Positions 43,325-55,032 of a stretch of DNA of 64,000 nucleotides are shown here, piece after piece. Numbering within the stretch: position 1 is the stretch's first letter; each line of letters opens with the position of its first letter. The DNA comes from Topomyia yanbarensis (taxonomy: Eukaryota; Arthropoda; Insecta; Diptera; Culicidae): contig NC_080671.1 in NCBI RefSeq assembly GCF_030247195.1, positions 184,243,725-184,307,724 of the forward strand, written 5' to 3'. The notes beneath the pieces were generated by a model. It saw nothing but the letters and a program-made list of their open reading frames with translations, was not told the DNA's origin and made no database searches. The position numbers were made by a program, and so were the translations under genes.

Positions 43325-44654
43325 CGAAGGATACGATCGCTGCAAGGAGGGGCCATTTAGTAGTCAACTGCTTCAAAAATGTTTGCACTATAGGGAGAAA
43401 ACGTATCAGAAGGCTTTTAAGAGGATCAGTAACATTGAAAGCTGTGAAAATTAAGTCCACTATGTCAGAAAATTTCATTAGTCCGCTACTGGACTGAATA
43501 TCTGTTTGAAAAAAGGGGACACTTGGGGTTTTGGATGTCCCTGGAAGTGGTGGGTACTCCTTGTTAGAATTAATATTTCCAAGTCCTGGAGCAAATTGCT
43601 TCGGCTTTTGTGCATCACTTCCGTTGGATTTATTGGTTGTAGATGGCGCACTCTGAGTGGACGACACCTTGGCACCCTTACGAGGCAATGTAGGGGAGGC
43701 TGGATTTCTCCTCTTCCTGGATTCCCCTGGGTTAACCAAAGATGTTCCCTCTCGTGGGTCGTCAGATTCTTGCTCAACGTTAGCCAAACCAGCATAGGGA
43801 TTTTCGGACAGGACAGATGGCGAAGCATTCTTTAGCATTTCTGCATAAGAACGCCTTGAGCGTTCCTTAAGGGAGCGCTTAATTTTATCCCCGCGCTGCT
43901 TGTACGCAGGACATGATTTAAGAGCATGTGAAGGGCCCCCGCAGCAAATACACTTTTCAGTTTCTTTGTCGCAAGAGTCATCCTCATGCTCTCCTTCGCA
44001 TTTGCCGCATCGTTTCTTATTTCCACAATATGTGGCTGTGTGGCCCAACTGCTTGCAATTGCTGCAGTTCATGACCCGCGGTACGAACAGGCGAACTGGT
44101 AGGCGAACCTTGTCAAGGAGGATGTAGTTGGGAAGAGAGGACCCGGCGAATGTCACCCGAATCGAGCCTGATAGAGAGTAGGCAGTCTTACCTCCCTCGG
44201 TGTTTGCGGTATACAATTGTTTGCATTCTAAGATCTTAATCTGTTCAAGAGAGGGGTCCTTAAAGCAGCCAACCCCGTGCTCCAACAGTTCTTCGCATTT
44301 CAGGCCCGGTTCGGACACTACCCCATCGATTTCACAGGCCACACAAGGCACGTATGCTTTAAATTCCCGCGTAAAGCGCTCACAGCAAGCAATCGCGTTT
44401 GCCTGGCCGAGATCACTCACTAGAACACGTATCTTGTTTGCCCGAACACGTGTTATCTGAGTTACGGCCGGGTAATTAGCAGTCAGATCTCGAGAAAGTT
44501 TTAATATATTAACCGGTTTCTCTCCGGTCCGAAAATATACCACCCATGGCCCAGAGGAACCTTCTGGGTACTGCTTTATACGGGGAGCAATGCGAGTATT
44601 AGGGGGATCAGGGACTTCCATGATTACATCAGATGGTATTTCGCCCTCGGCCAT
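43317..44654 (-). CDS. LINE ORF1: Gag-like RNA-binding protein
   Basis: 445 residues starting MAEGEIPSDV at 44654. An RRM-like region of about 60-180 residues (WVVYFRTGEKP, TRVRANKIRVLVSDL) precedes three CCHC knuckles at about 197-265 (CSNCKQLGHTATYC, CGKCEGEHEDDSC, CICCGGPSHALKSC). A basic stretch (KRSLKERSRRSYAEML) and a Ser/Pro/Lys-rich tail follow. It binds element RNA and forms the RNP needed for retrotransposition. It ends at TAA 43319-43317, and the ORF2 ATG lies 7 nt upstream of its last base. There are no frameshifts or stops. Confidence 0.93.
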   Translation of the reverse strand: MAEGEIPSDVIMEVPDPPNTRIAPRIKQYPEGSSGPWVVYFRTGEKPVNILKLSRDLTANYPAVTQITRVRANKIRVLVSDLGQANAIACCERFTREFKAYVPCVACEIDGVVSEPGLKCEELLEHGVGCFKDPSLEQIKILECKQLYTANTEGGKTAYSLSGSIRVTFAGSSLPNYILLDKVRLPVRLFVPRVMNCSNCKQLGHTATYCGNKKRCGKCEGEHEDDSCDKETEKCICCGGPSHALKSCPAYKQRGDKIKRSLKERSRRSYAEMLKNASPSVLSENPYAGLANVEQESDDPREGTSLVNPGESRKRRNPASPTLPRKGAKVSSTQSAPSTTNKSNGSDAQKPKQFAPGLGNINSNKEYPPLPGTSKTPSVPFFQTDIQSSSGLMKFSDIVDLIFTAFNVTDPLKSLLIRFLPIVQTFLKQLTTKWPLLAAIVSFDG

Positions 44655-44965
44655 TTAAGCACGAGGGCAGAGCGTTATATAAACGGGAATGTGTCTTATT
44701 ATTTGATTACAAGGTAGAGTAAAAGTAGGGAAAAGGAAAGAAAGGAAACGAGGAAAAAAAAATTAAGCAAAACTTATCTGTAAACAACGTCGATTGTTCC
44801 GCACCAGCGAAAACAATGTACTGGATTTACTGCCGGCACCAGCAGAATGGTAGCTAACGAACGAACAAAGGATGACCTTGAATCACTGAATTTACACACC
44901 GAACACCACTGTGAAATATAACGATCCGTTCCGTTCAAAGGTTGGGAGACGATTTACGACCACTA

Positions 44966-45611
44966 GTATGTGTCCCATTAGCTGACTTCGCGGAATGTTT
45001 CTTAGTTAAATAAAATATATGCAAATATCAAAGAAACGTACATCTTGAATAAGTTTCCTGAGTGCGTACGCATTTATCTCGACAACATCTGGTCACTTTA
45101 TACCAAGTATACCAAATTTGTGATGAAGTATGTCGAGGGGGAGTTTAGGGTCAGAAGTTGTGCGACGTAGCATTAAGTTTAATTTTTTTGACGGGCTTCA
45201 AAACCAACTGATTTAAGAAAACAATTTAATGTTCCTCCATTCCTAAGAGAAACAAATTTAAATTCACACAAATTACTCTTCACGCAGTTTTTCATGTGGT
45301 AAGTTTTTCGATTCGCGGAATTGCAAGCTATCAAAAAAAGAAAAGATTTTGTATGCGGATTTAACTTGCTACATTGTTTAGCTAATCTGGCTAACTATTA
45401 GACTTAGTTTGATAGCCGAATTAAATTTTCTTTTCAGATTCAACTCTAACAAAATTTAGTAATTTATTTAAACGTATGCTGCTTAGAATCATTGGCAGCT
45501 GGAGGATTGTGAACTAAGAGAACTTGTCTTCATGCTTCATGACATATTATCTTATTTCGTACACAATTTGATGTTATAAGTAAAATGTTCAAAAAAGTCG
45601 TCAAATATTTT
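44966..45611. other. No recognised gene
   Basis: AT-rich sequence without supported features. Confidence 0.4.
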
Positions 45612-45807
45612 GTGGGGCCGTGTATTTCAAAAAACTGTAAAACTTATTTAATGTTTTAAGAAACGTAAAACTTATTTAATTTCATCGGAAAATGCTACGT
45701 TATTTACGAGGGGCAGGTTGGAATTTTGTGACAAAATGCTACGAGGTGGGAGGGAGGGGTCATAGGCGCCGAAAATAGCTACGTCATTTGTGTACGGCCT
45801 CTTACGA
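45612..45807. mobile_element. Small MITE-like repeat with GGCCGT ends
   Basis: GGGGCCGTGTATTTC at the left is roughly mirrored by the right end (GAGGCCGTACACAAATGACG as reverse complement). Internal GCTACGTTATTT and GCTACGAGGTGGGAGG are like a frequent Aedes MITE pattern. Borders are approximate and no target duplication is proven. Confidence 0.4.
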
Positions 45808-47700
45808 ACTTTAGAACAGTAACAATATATACTCGAAACACACGTTTCAAAGATACCGCAGGGTAAAATGATGTAAATCACAAATCGAAAACTTAAATTT
45901 TCGTAGTGCAGATTAAGGTTTATAAGATTCTGAAGGATTTGCGAAGCAGTTATCAGAATCGTATTATTCCTGCCCATTACTACTACCAACTCCAAATGTT
46001 TTATAACATTTATTTCTGAACGAGAATTTTTATACTAAAACAAGAACGTCAATCTGCTCGTCGCTTTGTATATATCCTCTATTAAGGAGATATCGAATCA
46101 GGACATTATTACGACGTTACGCTACAGCTTAATTAAGAATGCAACTAGATATTGCAAATATCCAACGGGCTAGTTAAGTCCAAGAAACTGTTGGCGCATG
46201 AGCTCCCGAAATCAATCTCACCTATATTTTTAAAATAATTGTAATGCATATGATCCACCCCGTATATCAACAAAATGTAACGAACGTAGACAAAACAATT
46301 CTGAACGACCTAATGATGTCAGTTGGTGTAAACAAACAATTAGCTCCTCTTCCAACATAGATCTATTCTTTGGGCTTGGGAGGGGATAATGAATCCAGCG
46401 GGTGACGGAGTCAATCTTTTCATTCTGATCCCACATATACAAACAGCTTAACTTGTTTTGCGAAAAGTCAAGACTTCGTATTGCTTTCCTCAAGTTGCGA
46501 CCGAACCGAAAACCTCTCCGTGCGATGATGAGCTCCTGAAGTGTGTAGTTTCGTCTTTCAATCGAGCGACACGGGTAGTTAAGTACATACGGCTAGAGAA
46601 TAAGAGCGAGTTTGTTTTCCCACATATGTATAGCCCATTGCCCACATTCCGCAACCAGTCAGGCCAATATCCCGGGGCACATATTTTCCACCCTCGCATC
46701 CCGCAACGCTTTTCGCTTCCGCTCACGGGGTTGGTTCGGTTTCGTTTCGAGGAAATCTGCAGCACATGACATTGTACAGTACAAGCAAGTATAAATACGT
46801 ATAAAAATATGAACATTTATATGTCGTTTAAGGCGGATTACTTTCAGAGCGTATTATGTCAATAAAAGCGGAGACTCTATTTGGGACAGATTGAAAATAA
46901 GTACTTGAGCGATGAGCGAACAGAGAGCGTCTGGCCGTGCAGCGAAATGAAATCAGTTGGCAGATAGATAGAGCAGTCATCATATTACATGCCTATATGA
47001 ACATCCACTCTTGTATGACATCCTGCCGCTCCTCGTATGTGCAAGTTTCGAGGTTGCACGATGGAAGAATTTTCCAGTCCACTAGGGTTATAAGTATCGG
47101 GAGAAAGCAAAAAAAGTCAAGGATAAAAGAACCATAAATTGATAAATTTCATTGATTCAAATGAGGCGTATAATCTGTCCCAATAATTTCTTCTTCTTGG
47201 AGAGGATTCGAATTTTAAGCATGCCCTTTCCGAATCTAGGATATAAGATTTTTTGATCGATGACATCGGGAGAGCTAAATAATATGCATTTACGAATTTT
47301 GTAATCAATAGTGAAACTCACACTAGGTACGGAAATTGTCCGTACAGTAAACTGAATGAGGGAACACATACACAGATTGCGCTTACATTTTGTTTATTGT
47401 TGATGTATTTTACCAATAAAAAATTGTTATCAAATTTATTTGTGTGTTTTAATAGTATGCAATCGAAAATTCGTAAATATGTTAAGAATAGGCAAAACAA
47501 ATAAAATTTACATACGTAAACTTGCTCAAGACTTTCCCTAACACAGATCTCATTTCCACACTCACAAACATCATACAAATTTCATCTCATGATATTAAAG
47601 GAATATTTTTGACCGAATTCCTTCATTGCCATGCCTACTCTGTTGGCAGAATGATTTAGTTTATTTCTGCTGCTACTGAAGGTAGGATTTTATAGCGATG
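45808..47700. other. No recognised gene
   Basis: Several frames of 60-108 codons lie on both strands, but none shows a known domain or consistent coding character. A promoter or 5' exon cannot be excluded near 46600-46960. Confidence 0.35.
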
Positions 47701-48220
47701 ATTGCACAAAACATAGCGAGATACAGGCTCAAGTGGTGATTGCAACAGATAGTGAGATGCGGAGCTGTTACTTTTTACCGTGCGTATAAGCCGTACCGGC
47801 AAGGTTCCGTTCGTTTCATGAGATACTCGATCCGCGTCACAAGACATGGTGACCGGTAAAACGTCCTTATTAGGACGAATACATAGTGGAAAAAGAATTG
47901 AATTAGAAAAATCATTATATTAATTTGGTTTACCTTTGCGCTTGTTAATGATTAATTTTGTACTTTGCCAGTGAATAATAACAAAAGTAAATATTCCATG
48001 AATTGAAAGAAGGTTGCCGCGTTTCAAACGTCTCGATTTGATATGAGCTACGGAAAAGGAAAGTTGGTCTATGCATGCGTTTCTTAGGCCCAAAAGAAAA
48101 TTGCACAACATATAGCGAGATGCCGAAAATGAATTGAATTAGAAAAATACCTTACCTTTGGGCTTGTTAATGATCAGTTCTATGCCTTTACCAAAGATAA
48201 TAACATTTAAAAATCATATC
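47701..48220. repeat. Degenerate local duplication
   Basis: TGCACAAAACATAGCGAGAT at about 47705 recurs at about 48102. GAATTGAATTAGAAAAAT with ACCTTTGNGCTTGTTAATGAT at 47898-47955 recurs at 48131-48175. The spacings differ, so one copy has gained or lost DNA. Confidence 0.55.
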
Positions 48221-48528
48221 AACGTTGTATAGTTATTAATCCGATCAACATTAATTTTGTGATGAATCATTATAGGAAATCAGATGAACCAAAATGTTTA
48301 TCATTGTAAAATTGTTATCATTCAGTTGTTACGTTCCACTGGACATTTTGCCGCAATGATATATGTGTTCAGATCAAATGATCTTTTATTTGTGAAGGTG
48401 AAAGCACCAATCTTTGCAAATATTTCAGATAATCTGAAATTTTTTGATAATCTAGAAATCTGAAATTCGCGCATGTTGCATTTTCAATGTAACCGTGGTC
48501 GTGTCTTGTACACAACCCTTTAAATTTT

Positions 48529-48660
48529 GCCTTTCTCCTATAGAAAGGCTATACAATCACTCAGAAAATAGACTTTTTAACCGGAGCCCGAAGGGCTGAG
48601 TCTCAAACCATTCGACTCAGTTCGTCGAGTTCGGTAAATGTCTGCGTGTTTTTTTTCTTT
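48529..48660 (+). repeat. Common Aedes-type repeat, truncated copy
   Basis: Starts GCCTTTCTCCTATAGAAAGG, followed by CTATACAATCACTCAGAAAA and CATTCGACTCAGTTCGTCGA. It is the same family as 38090-38643 in opposite orientation, cut at the T-run near 48650. Confidence 0.65.
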
Positions 48661-49359
48661 TTTTTACTTGGTGGTAAAGATTTTGTGTCGACCCAGCACA
48701 CGTTCAGTAGTTAGACCATACTACCGATTTCGTCCATCATGTGCCAGAGTAAGGGACTATGAATAGAAAAGATAACGCTCAACTCTACTCCTCTAACCTC
48801 CACTAAGGAGTCCGACATTTGCCTGTTCCCCGGATTCCATTTGAAGTGACTACTTCGGGTGAGGCTTATGCACTTCACTTGATTCCAGGTCTAGCTGGTC
48901 GTGCTAGTTCGCGTATCTCATCATCGCCATATTAGTCTTCACGAACTACTCGAACTAGTCCCCGGCGGTGGGCCTAGCCTACTCCGACGGAGAAATTTCC
49001 CGACGTCGAAAGTTCTCTCAAAACCGTTAGCTCGATGCTGGTCGGATATATGCCCGAAGTCAGTGCTGCGACTCCGAAGGGAGGATGACCTCCGGTTCTC
49101 AGGTGCCACAACGACCTGTCGTCGACGATGCGTGCGCTCAGTCTAGTCCCCGGCGGTGGATCTAGCCTACTCCGGTCGCGCCCGCTGGTCTACTTTATTT
49201 CTCTTCAGCAAACTGACTTGCCAAGGGCTAAGGTCGGTCCGGCGATACCGGTTGGAGTGTATCCTCCGGTTTATCGGTGCCTCGACAACTTGAAGCCATG
49301 TACTGCTACGTTGCTAGTCGTTGGTCTTCTCGCCATCTTCGTTGCAACGCTGATATGAT

Positions 49360-49635
49360 CTAAGCGACTGCTCTGTTAACTGCGTCCCATTTTTCTTTGT
49401 CCGCACACATTCTTTGGACAATATTGTTCATGTTGACGTCCATACCGACAATGATTCTCATTTCGTTTTGCTTGTGCTCGAAGACTACTTGTTCAGGCGT
49501 TTCCTCTGCATCATCGCACGCGATGCAGAACGGCGATCTCGCGTGGCCAAACCTATTCAGATACTTCTTGAAGCAACCATGCCCAGACAAGAACTGTGTC
49601 ATGTGGAAGTTCACCTCACCGTGCGCTCTGTTCAC
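49360..49635 (-). pseudogene. LINE ORF2 C-terminal domain (HGEVNF...)
   Basis: 91 codons containing HGEVNFHMTQFLSGHGCFKK, YLNRFGHARSPFCIAC and ETPEQVVFEH. This is the characteristic C-terminal C/H-rich segment of R1- and LOA-group ORF2 proteins. In intact proteins the third and fourth ligands are usually H and C (EHV.FECP). Here the final Cys position reads differently (FEHKQ). The upstream ORF2 is deleted. Confidence 0.65.
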
Positions 49636-49828
49636 CCATTAGTCAATGGGTCCATCTACCGTTAACAGCGTTATCCCACTGATGTTGCCACTGCTCGGGC
49701 TCGTTTACAGACTCCTCTCGTGCCTCGATCCCTATAACACTCGCTATCTTCTTCGTGTAGAAGGCTTATGGGAATCGTTCCAGCTATCACCAAGACTGCC
49801 TCTGACGAGATACATAGTTCAATATGCG

Positions 49829-51020
49829 CTAGATAACCGCATGGCCATCAGCCTGAACGTGCTGTTCAGCTGAGATGTGTTCCTCTTCATCTGCATTGCC
49901 GTCACCCATGCAGGTCCTGCGCATCTGAGCACCAATGTGAAGGCACTTGCCAGTAGCCTTTGAGTGCTTCACCTTTGTTTCGTCCCTTGAAGAGCTTTCG
50001 CTTTTCGGACCTATACTTGTTGTTCGCCTTCCGTTTTGTACTGCCGATGGCTTCCTATTTGGTGTTTCTACCCACGTTAGTGGGTGCTTCGTTCTCAACG
50101 CATACCACTATGCCGGGAGCCTCCTTGTGTTTTTTGGAACCTCCTGGTCTCGCATCACCGGGTGAAGCTCTTGGCCTCTTCGGTATAGAGAGGAACAGGG
50201 TTTCCGTTCCCTGGGGTTTGTCTTTCGCCTCATAAGTTTTCCTCACTTTCAGTGGTGCCACTGTTTACCTTATTTCCAAGGATTTCTTGGCCATCAACAA
50301 CTCCTTCCGGTTACCTCCGCTTCCTGATCTAAGGTTCTCCATTCCTTGACGGCCAATCCGAGATTTTCTTGTATCTTCAGGACCAGTGTCTTGATACCCT
50401 TGTGCACATTACTCCTTTTGTCGACAAAGTTATGCAGTTCTCGGCAAAATTTATATTTTCGACCAGGCACTTCCCTCCTTCTTTTGCTACTTCTGTTGAA
50501 GGAAGCTGTGGCTGCGGCTACTGCTGTTGAAGCTGTGGCTGCTGTTTCTCGTAGTTATGCTGTTGTTGCACTGGTTGGCTTTGTTGAGGTGGTGATCTCG
50601 TTAAACTACTTTTGGCGAAGGGATTTGTCTCACCTTTTTCATATGTGTGGGTTTGTTGCTCCATTTTGTTGGAACCCAACTCCGGGCCGCTATCTCCACT
50701 CGTTGTACATAGTCGCGTCTCGTGATCCCATGATTACCCATACAAGCATGGAAGTTATGTTAGGGTTGACACAATCCTTCATGGGGAAGTGTTCAGAGCT
50801 GTTCGGAAATGGTCTATCCAAACCTAATACTACCAACTAAATAGTGACGAGTTTTAAACGCACCTGGAGATCTATCAGGGTTTTGACGGGACGGAGGCAG
50901 CCGTGCTGTTAGCCCACTCGCCATTTCAAGTCGGTGTCCACCTTCCTTACTCAGAGAGTAGAACAGCATGCCTGTCAGCTCGCAGTCTTCGTCCAATTCG
51001 TAATTCGTTGACGCCCGCAA
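49829..51020 (-). pseudogene. LINE ORF1-like remnant
   Basis: Minus-strand segments in different frames: MRASTNYELDEDCELTGML at 51020, a Gln-rich stretch near 50500-50560, then PKRPRASPGDARPGGSKKHK and APGIVVCVENEAPTNVGRNT (50261-50055). The basic, low-complexity composition and the position before the ORF2 end suggest ORF1 of a LOA-like LINE. Stops and frameshifts are frequent. Confidence 0.45.
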
Positions 51021-51061
51021 TGATCAGTATGCCGTAATGAGGATGTTACTGGCGTCGATTC

Positions 51062-51764
51062 TGATGTGCCGTTTGGCACTCCGGTTGGGCTACAGTGCTT
51101 TTATTGCTAAGGTCTTGATTACTGAAATCTTAGGATCTTAGCAGAAGCGGAAGCTTTAGGAAAGTGTACAAGTTCCTGAAATGAATTCACATCTTCTTTT
51201 CAGAAAAATCTCACTCGATTTTCTCAAATTTAGTCTCAAATGAAAGCTACAGCATTCCTTAAATTCCATCGGAATTGGAGTTCTGATTTCTGTGTTACGG
51301 GTTGATGTACGCGGTCACATGCGAAATTTTCGTGAGGTGAGGTGAGTAAATTGCTTTCATGAGATGAATTCTAAATTGCTTGAAATTGTTGGTCCATATC
51401 ACTAATTGCAAATGAAAGATTCGTTGAGGATTCCAGAAGATCCGAGGAAATGGCCAAGTTCCGAAATTAGATTCAAAACTTGTTGCTCATATATTGCTGA
51501 CTCGACTCTCACAATCTTAGTCTCATATGAAGGGTATAATAGTATTAGTCTTAAATGGGAAGGGGGGGGGGGGTAAACTAGTCTTTGTCTTAAATGAAGG
51601 ATATAATATTTTTCAGCCCACTTTTGCACCCACCCGCCACATGCAAGTTAGCAAGAAGACAACATTGAACTAATGCTAATTCAGCTAATTAAGCATGATA
51701 TTTTTTTTGTTTCAAGTGCCATTAAAACAGGTTTTTTCACAAAGGATCAATATTAAAATCTTAA
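51062..51764. other. No recognised gene
   Basis: AT-rich sequence with a G-run at about 51559-51572. No supported feature. Confidence 0.4.
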
Positions 51765-51974
51765 AGGGAGGCGTCTGGTGTAGTGGGCAAAAAATCGACT
51801 TCTTTTTTATCTGATTAGTTGTTGCTATTGATCCTCTAGAATAGTCTCCTGCAATCTCGGTGGCCACGCTAAACTTCTTTTGTTTTAAACAGCCATGCAT
51901 TCCTCGCGCGTATTTGCTTCACACACGAAGATTTCAAACTGACAGAATATGCTTAAGGCTCAAGTTACCTCAAG

Positions 51975-52407
51975 GCTTGGTAGTAGGCGTAAGAAAAATT
52001 GTGTTCAGCTTTGCCACCAGATTATCCATTTAAACCTTTTCAAAACTCTAAAAGAAGAATATCAGTCGATTTATTAGATCATCACGATTCAATTCATGCA
52101 AAATACCTGCTGGAAAAACCATCGGCTTAGCTGGATGGTGCTTTTGAAAAAGTGGCTGTGATTTTTTATCACACTACCACACCGAGCTGGGGTACGCAAC
52201 ACAACTGCGCAATGAAAAAACCACAGCCACTTTTTCAAAAGCACCATTTAGCTAAGCCGATGGTTTTTCCAGCAGGTATTTTGCATGAATTGAATCGTGA
52301 TGATCTAATAAATCGACTGATATTCTTCTTTTAGAGTTTTAAAAAGGTTTAAATGGATAATCCGGTGGCAAAGCTGAACACAATTTTTTCTACGCACACT
52401 ACCAAGC
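51975..52407. repeat. Long hairpin, about 195-bp arms
   Basis: Arms 51975-52170 and 52211-52407 are highly similar reverse complements, with shared landmarks AAATACCTGCTGGAAAAACC and TTTGAAAAAGTGGCTGTG. The loop is about 40 nt. It is probably a foldback MITE nested in the TTAA-flanked element. Confidence 0.8.
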
Positions 52408-52481
52408 GTTCAATTCTAACACATGCTTAAAAAAGGTAATTTGAACCTTAATGGTTTTTTTGTTGGAGACGAACCACTGCG

Positions 52482-52568
52482 ACCAGTATTTAGATCTATT
52501 GTGGGATACCTAATGGGTTATATTCTACAGCGTTTTTTCTATGATGCAATTTGATGTGGGACACCCTT
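52482..52568 (-). mobile_element. Mariner-like terminal fragment, inverted copy of 502-590
   Basis: The reverse complement reads AAGGGTGTCCCACATCAAAT, then GCTGTAGAATATAACCCATT, matching the left end at 502. TA flanks the outer edge. No transposase follows. Confidence 0.6.
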
Positions 52569-53122
52569 TAATTGCGTTTTTCTCGAAACCGCGTTTTTCA
52601 AATTGGCGAACACAATAACTCAAACACTAATCAACGAATTGACTTGATTTTTTTGAAAGAATGCGCACAATATGCCTACTGATGAACCACAAAAAAAACT
52701 GAATAAAAAATTTTCTTTCTATTATTTTTAAGAAAAGTGAATGAATTTTACAGTAAAATATGAGATTTTTCGGTTTTCATGAAGTCATTTTCCGAAACTC
52801 GAAACTTTTTTTTCTATTTTGGTTGGTTCATCGAGTAACCACAAGACTAAGCTTTACAAATCATAATGGATTTCCTGTGTCAGCCAATTTTATCAAGAGT
52901 TATCGTGTTCGTGCGGCGCTCCTTGACGTGGAAAATGATGGACGTCTACTCTTGGAACGCTTATGTGTGGCTCTGCGTGACTGAAAATAATTTTTTTCAT
53001 TCACAATGAATGTATAAATAGATCATAACATCATACAAAAGATCCAACAGTATTGCTTTCCAAATCGAAAAACAAAATACAAACTTTCGGTATGAGCACT
53101 TTACACCAGACGCCCCCCTTAA

Positions 53123-55032
53123 ATTGAAATTTGTGTGCTAGCTTGCTTGTAGTTATAAACAAAAAAATCAGATCGATTGGTTCATCGGTATCTGAAATAT
53201 GTTGTTCTCCACGAGGTCACTTTCCGAAAAAAAATCGACGCAGAGATAATAGTCCAGGATAAGTCCAACAACTTAACCAAAGGAAGTATGATGCCAAAAT
53301 GTTTCTGGAAAATGTTATAAATAGCTGTTAAAAGTTCGAATAAAGTGCCAAATCTCTTGGAAAGCCTCCTCCCCTGGCAACGCCATTGATCTAGCGACAA
53401 GCAATTACCTAACTGATGAAAACATGCGCAATTTTACATAAACTCAGGGCATAAAAATCTCATGACTGCAACTGTAGTTTCCAGTTTGAAGAAACGGAAG
53501 GGCGAGTTTACCAGTTAAATTAAGTGCATTAGTTGGAAACACGAATATATTTCCAATTAAGCAACAATGATCATAATTACTTTCCCAACTCGTAAAAGGT
53601 AAATTAACTTGACACAGAGAAATTATCTAACGAAAACATTTTCTACCCTCTGTCGTTTTGTTCGTAGCAATTTCATTATGATAATATTCCTTCGTCACAA
53701 GAAGGGGAACTCTTATTTTCCACTATCCAAATCACAAAACTAGCATTCGACCAAGAAGCAAATAAATGCGAAAGAAGACCAGCCTCCATAGGAAAAGATT
53801 TATTAATATTCAATACCTCTTTTTTCAATTTCGGTCTTCGAGTTTCTTTTCTTGTCATGGACAGCTTGGGGAACATACGGCACCGGACAGGACGTGGAAA
53901 AAGTGTTTTCCGATCGTAAATTATATTTTTTCATCGTTCACTGGAAGAAAACTATTACTTCTCTCTTTTTTCTTGTTCCATTGAAACTTGTGTAAAGTAT
54001 TTGTTGCTGCTGCCATACAATGCTGAATCGTTCTTAAATTTTATTCGGCCAGAGTTTTTGTGCTAGGATTGTTGACACGAAAATGCTTGGGCGTATTTCA
54101 CTCCTCCAATATTAAACGGAACGGCTCGCAGAGCAACGGTCAACAAACTATCGCTCCTAGAGCGAATAGAACAAGATGTATGGCTTTTTAATAACGCATA
54201 AAATTATGCATGACAAGAGACGCCATCAAGAGCTGAACAAATTTTTTAACGATTTTCTAAGTGCCACCACTTGACGAGACCGGGATGAGCCATAATCGCT
54301 GGTATTGTCGCACACATATTTTTCTGATTTTTCCTTATTGTTATCTAACGTTTCCCCTCTCGGTGGTGTACGGCTATTGTTCGTGACATTTATAACCTGG
54401 CACACTTTATTTTTAATAAATTCACCCCGTAGTTCGAGATGAGCCGGTACCTACACACCGCAGAGTGACGCCAACAAATAGCGGAAGAGACAATTGTTTG
54501 CCATTCGTCTGAACGTTTTCCCGGCCATACCAGGGGGAAAATGGAGCACAAGGTTGATCGCGATAATCCAACCGAATTTGAATTTGAGAATTTGTACGTG
54601 TGTTATCATTGCTATATATGGTTCTGACAAATATCTAACGAATTATCGGGATGTTGCTCGTCTATCCATTTGACGTGAGTAAAATTTTGAAGCTTTGAAA
54701 TGGGAACTAGGAACCTGTTTCTTCGATAGTGTGGAACTAATGGAAGCAGTTCCAATTAAATTAAGTTAGTTACTTTTTACAGTTACTTTTTACAATACCG
54801 TCAAACTTGCAACACTTTTCAACTTCTAAGCGGTATCAATAAAAATGCTGAAACTTTAGAATAATATTCAACATGCACAACAATGGAAGTATGAAGAATA
54901 TTAAATGGTATATATGAAATCAAAATATCATTTTCTATTCACAGGGTGGACAACATATATGGCTGTTGCTAGTTACCCCGGCATATGATCTGCGTTGAGT
55001 TCTACTAAAGTATATTTTCATTAACTATACTA
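53123..55032. other. No recognised gene
   Basis: About 1.9 kb with frames up to about 74 codons. None is supported by a domain. Confidence 0.4.

Larger units (their letters stand above)
38773..44952 (-). mobile_element. Full-length I-type LINE with intact ORFs
   Basis: A 6180-bp element on the minus strand with a 12-nt poly(A) (T-run 38773-38784) and a perfect 13-bp target duplication TTTACGACCACTA (38760-38772 and 44953-44965). It has a 5' UTR of about 300 bp, ORF1, ORF2 and a 3' UTR of about 850 bp with repeated short blocks (CTTAAAACTAG occurs several times). Endonuclease, RT and RNase H in ORF2 plus three zinc knuckles in ORF1 place it in the I group (I/Loner/LOA/R1). The exact clade needs a tree. 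The uninterrupted frames suggest recent and possibly active movement. Confidence 0.92.
48665..51050 (-). mobile_element. LOA/R1-like LINE relic with internal deletion
   Basis: On the minus strand: an ORF1-like remnant (about 51020-49830), then directly the C-terminus of ORF2 (49635-49360), then a 3' UTR. EN and most of RT are missing. The 3' UTR holds two copies of CTAGTCCCCGGCGGTGG and its context (48954 and 49142), 188 bp apart. LINEs of the LOA group (such as Lian in Aedes) have comparable parts. The assignment is by motif memory only. Confidence 0.55.
51765..53118. mobile_element. TTAA-flanked element, piggyBac-like MITE (tentative)
   Basis: AGGGAGGCGTCTGGTGTA after TTAA (51761-51764) is matched by the reverse complement GGGGGGCGTCTGGTGTA before TTAA (53119-53122). 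Beyond about 17 bp the ends do not match. The interior holds a long hairpin and a mariner-like terminal fragment. TTAA flanks suggest piggyBac, but the GGG start is not typical and there is no transposase. Confidence 0.5.

Noticed and set aside
46458..46816. Frames of 103 and 108 codons on opposite strands
   Set aside because: They overlap one another in opposite orientation, have no recognisable domain and no sign of splice structure.
50346..50840. 164-codon plus-strand frame rich in Leu/Ala/Val
   Set aside because: It is the complement of a Gln-rich ORF1-like region of the minus-strand LINE relic.
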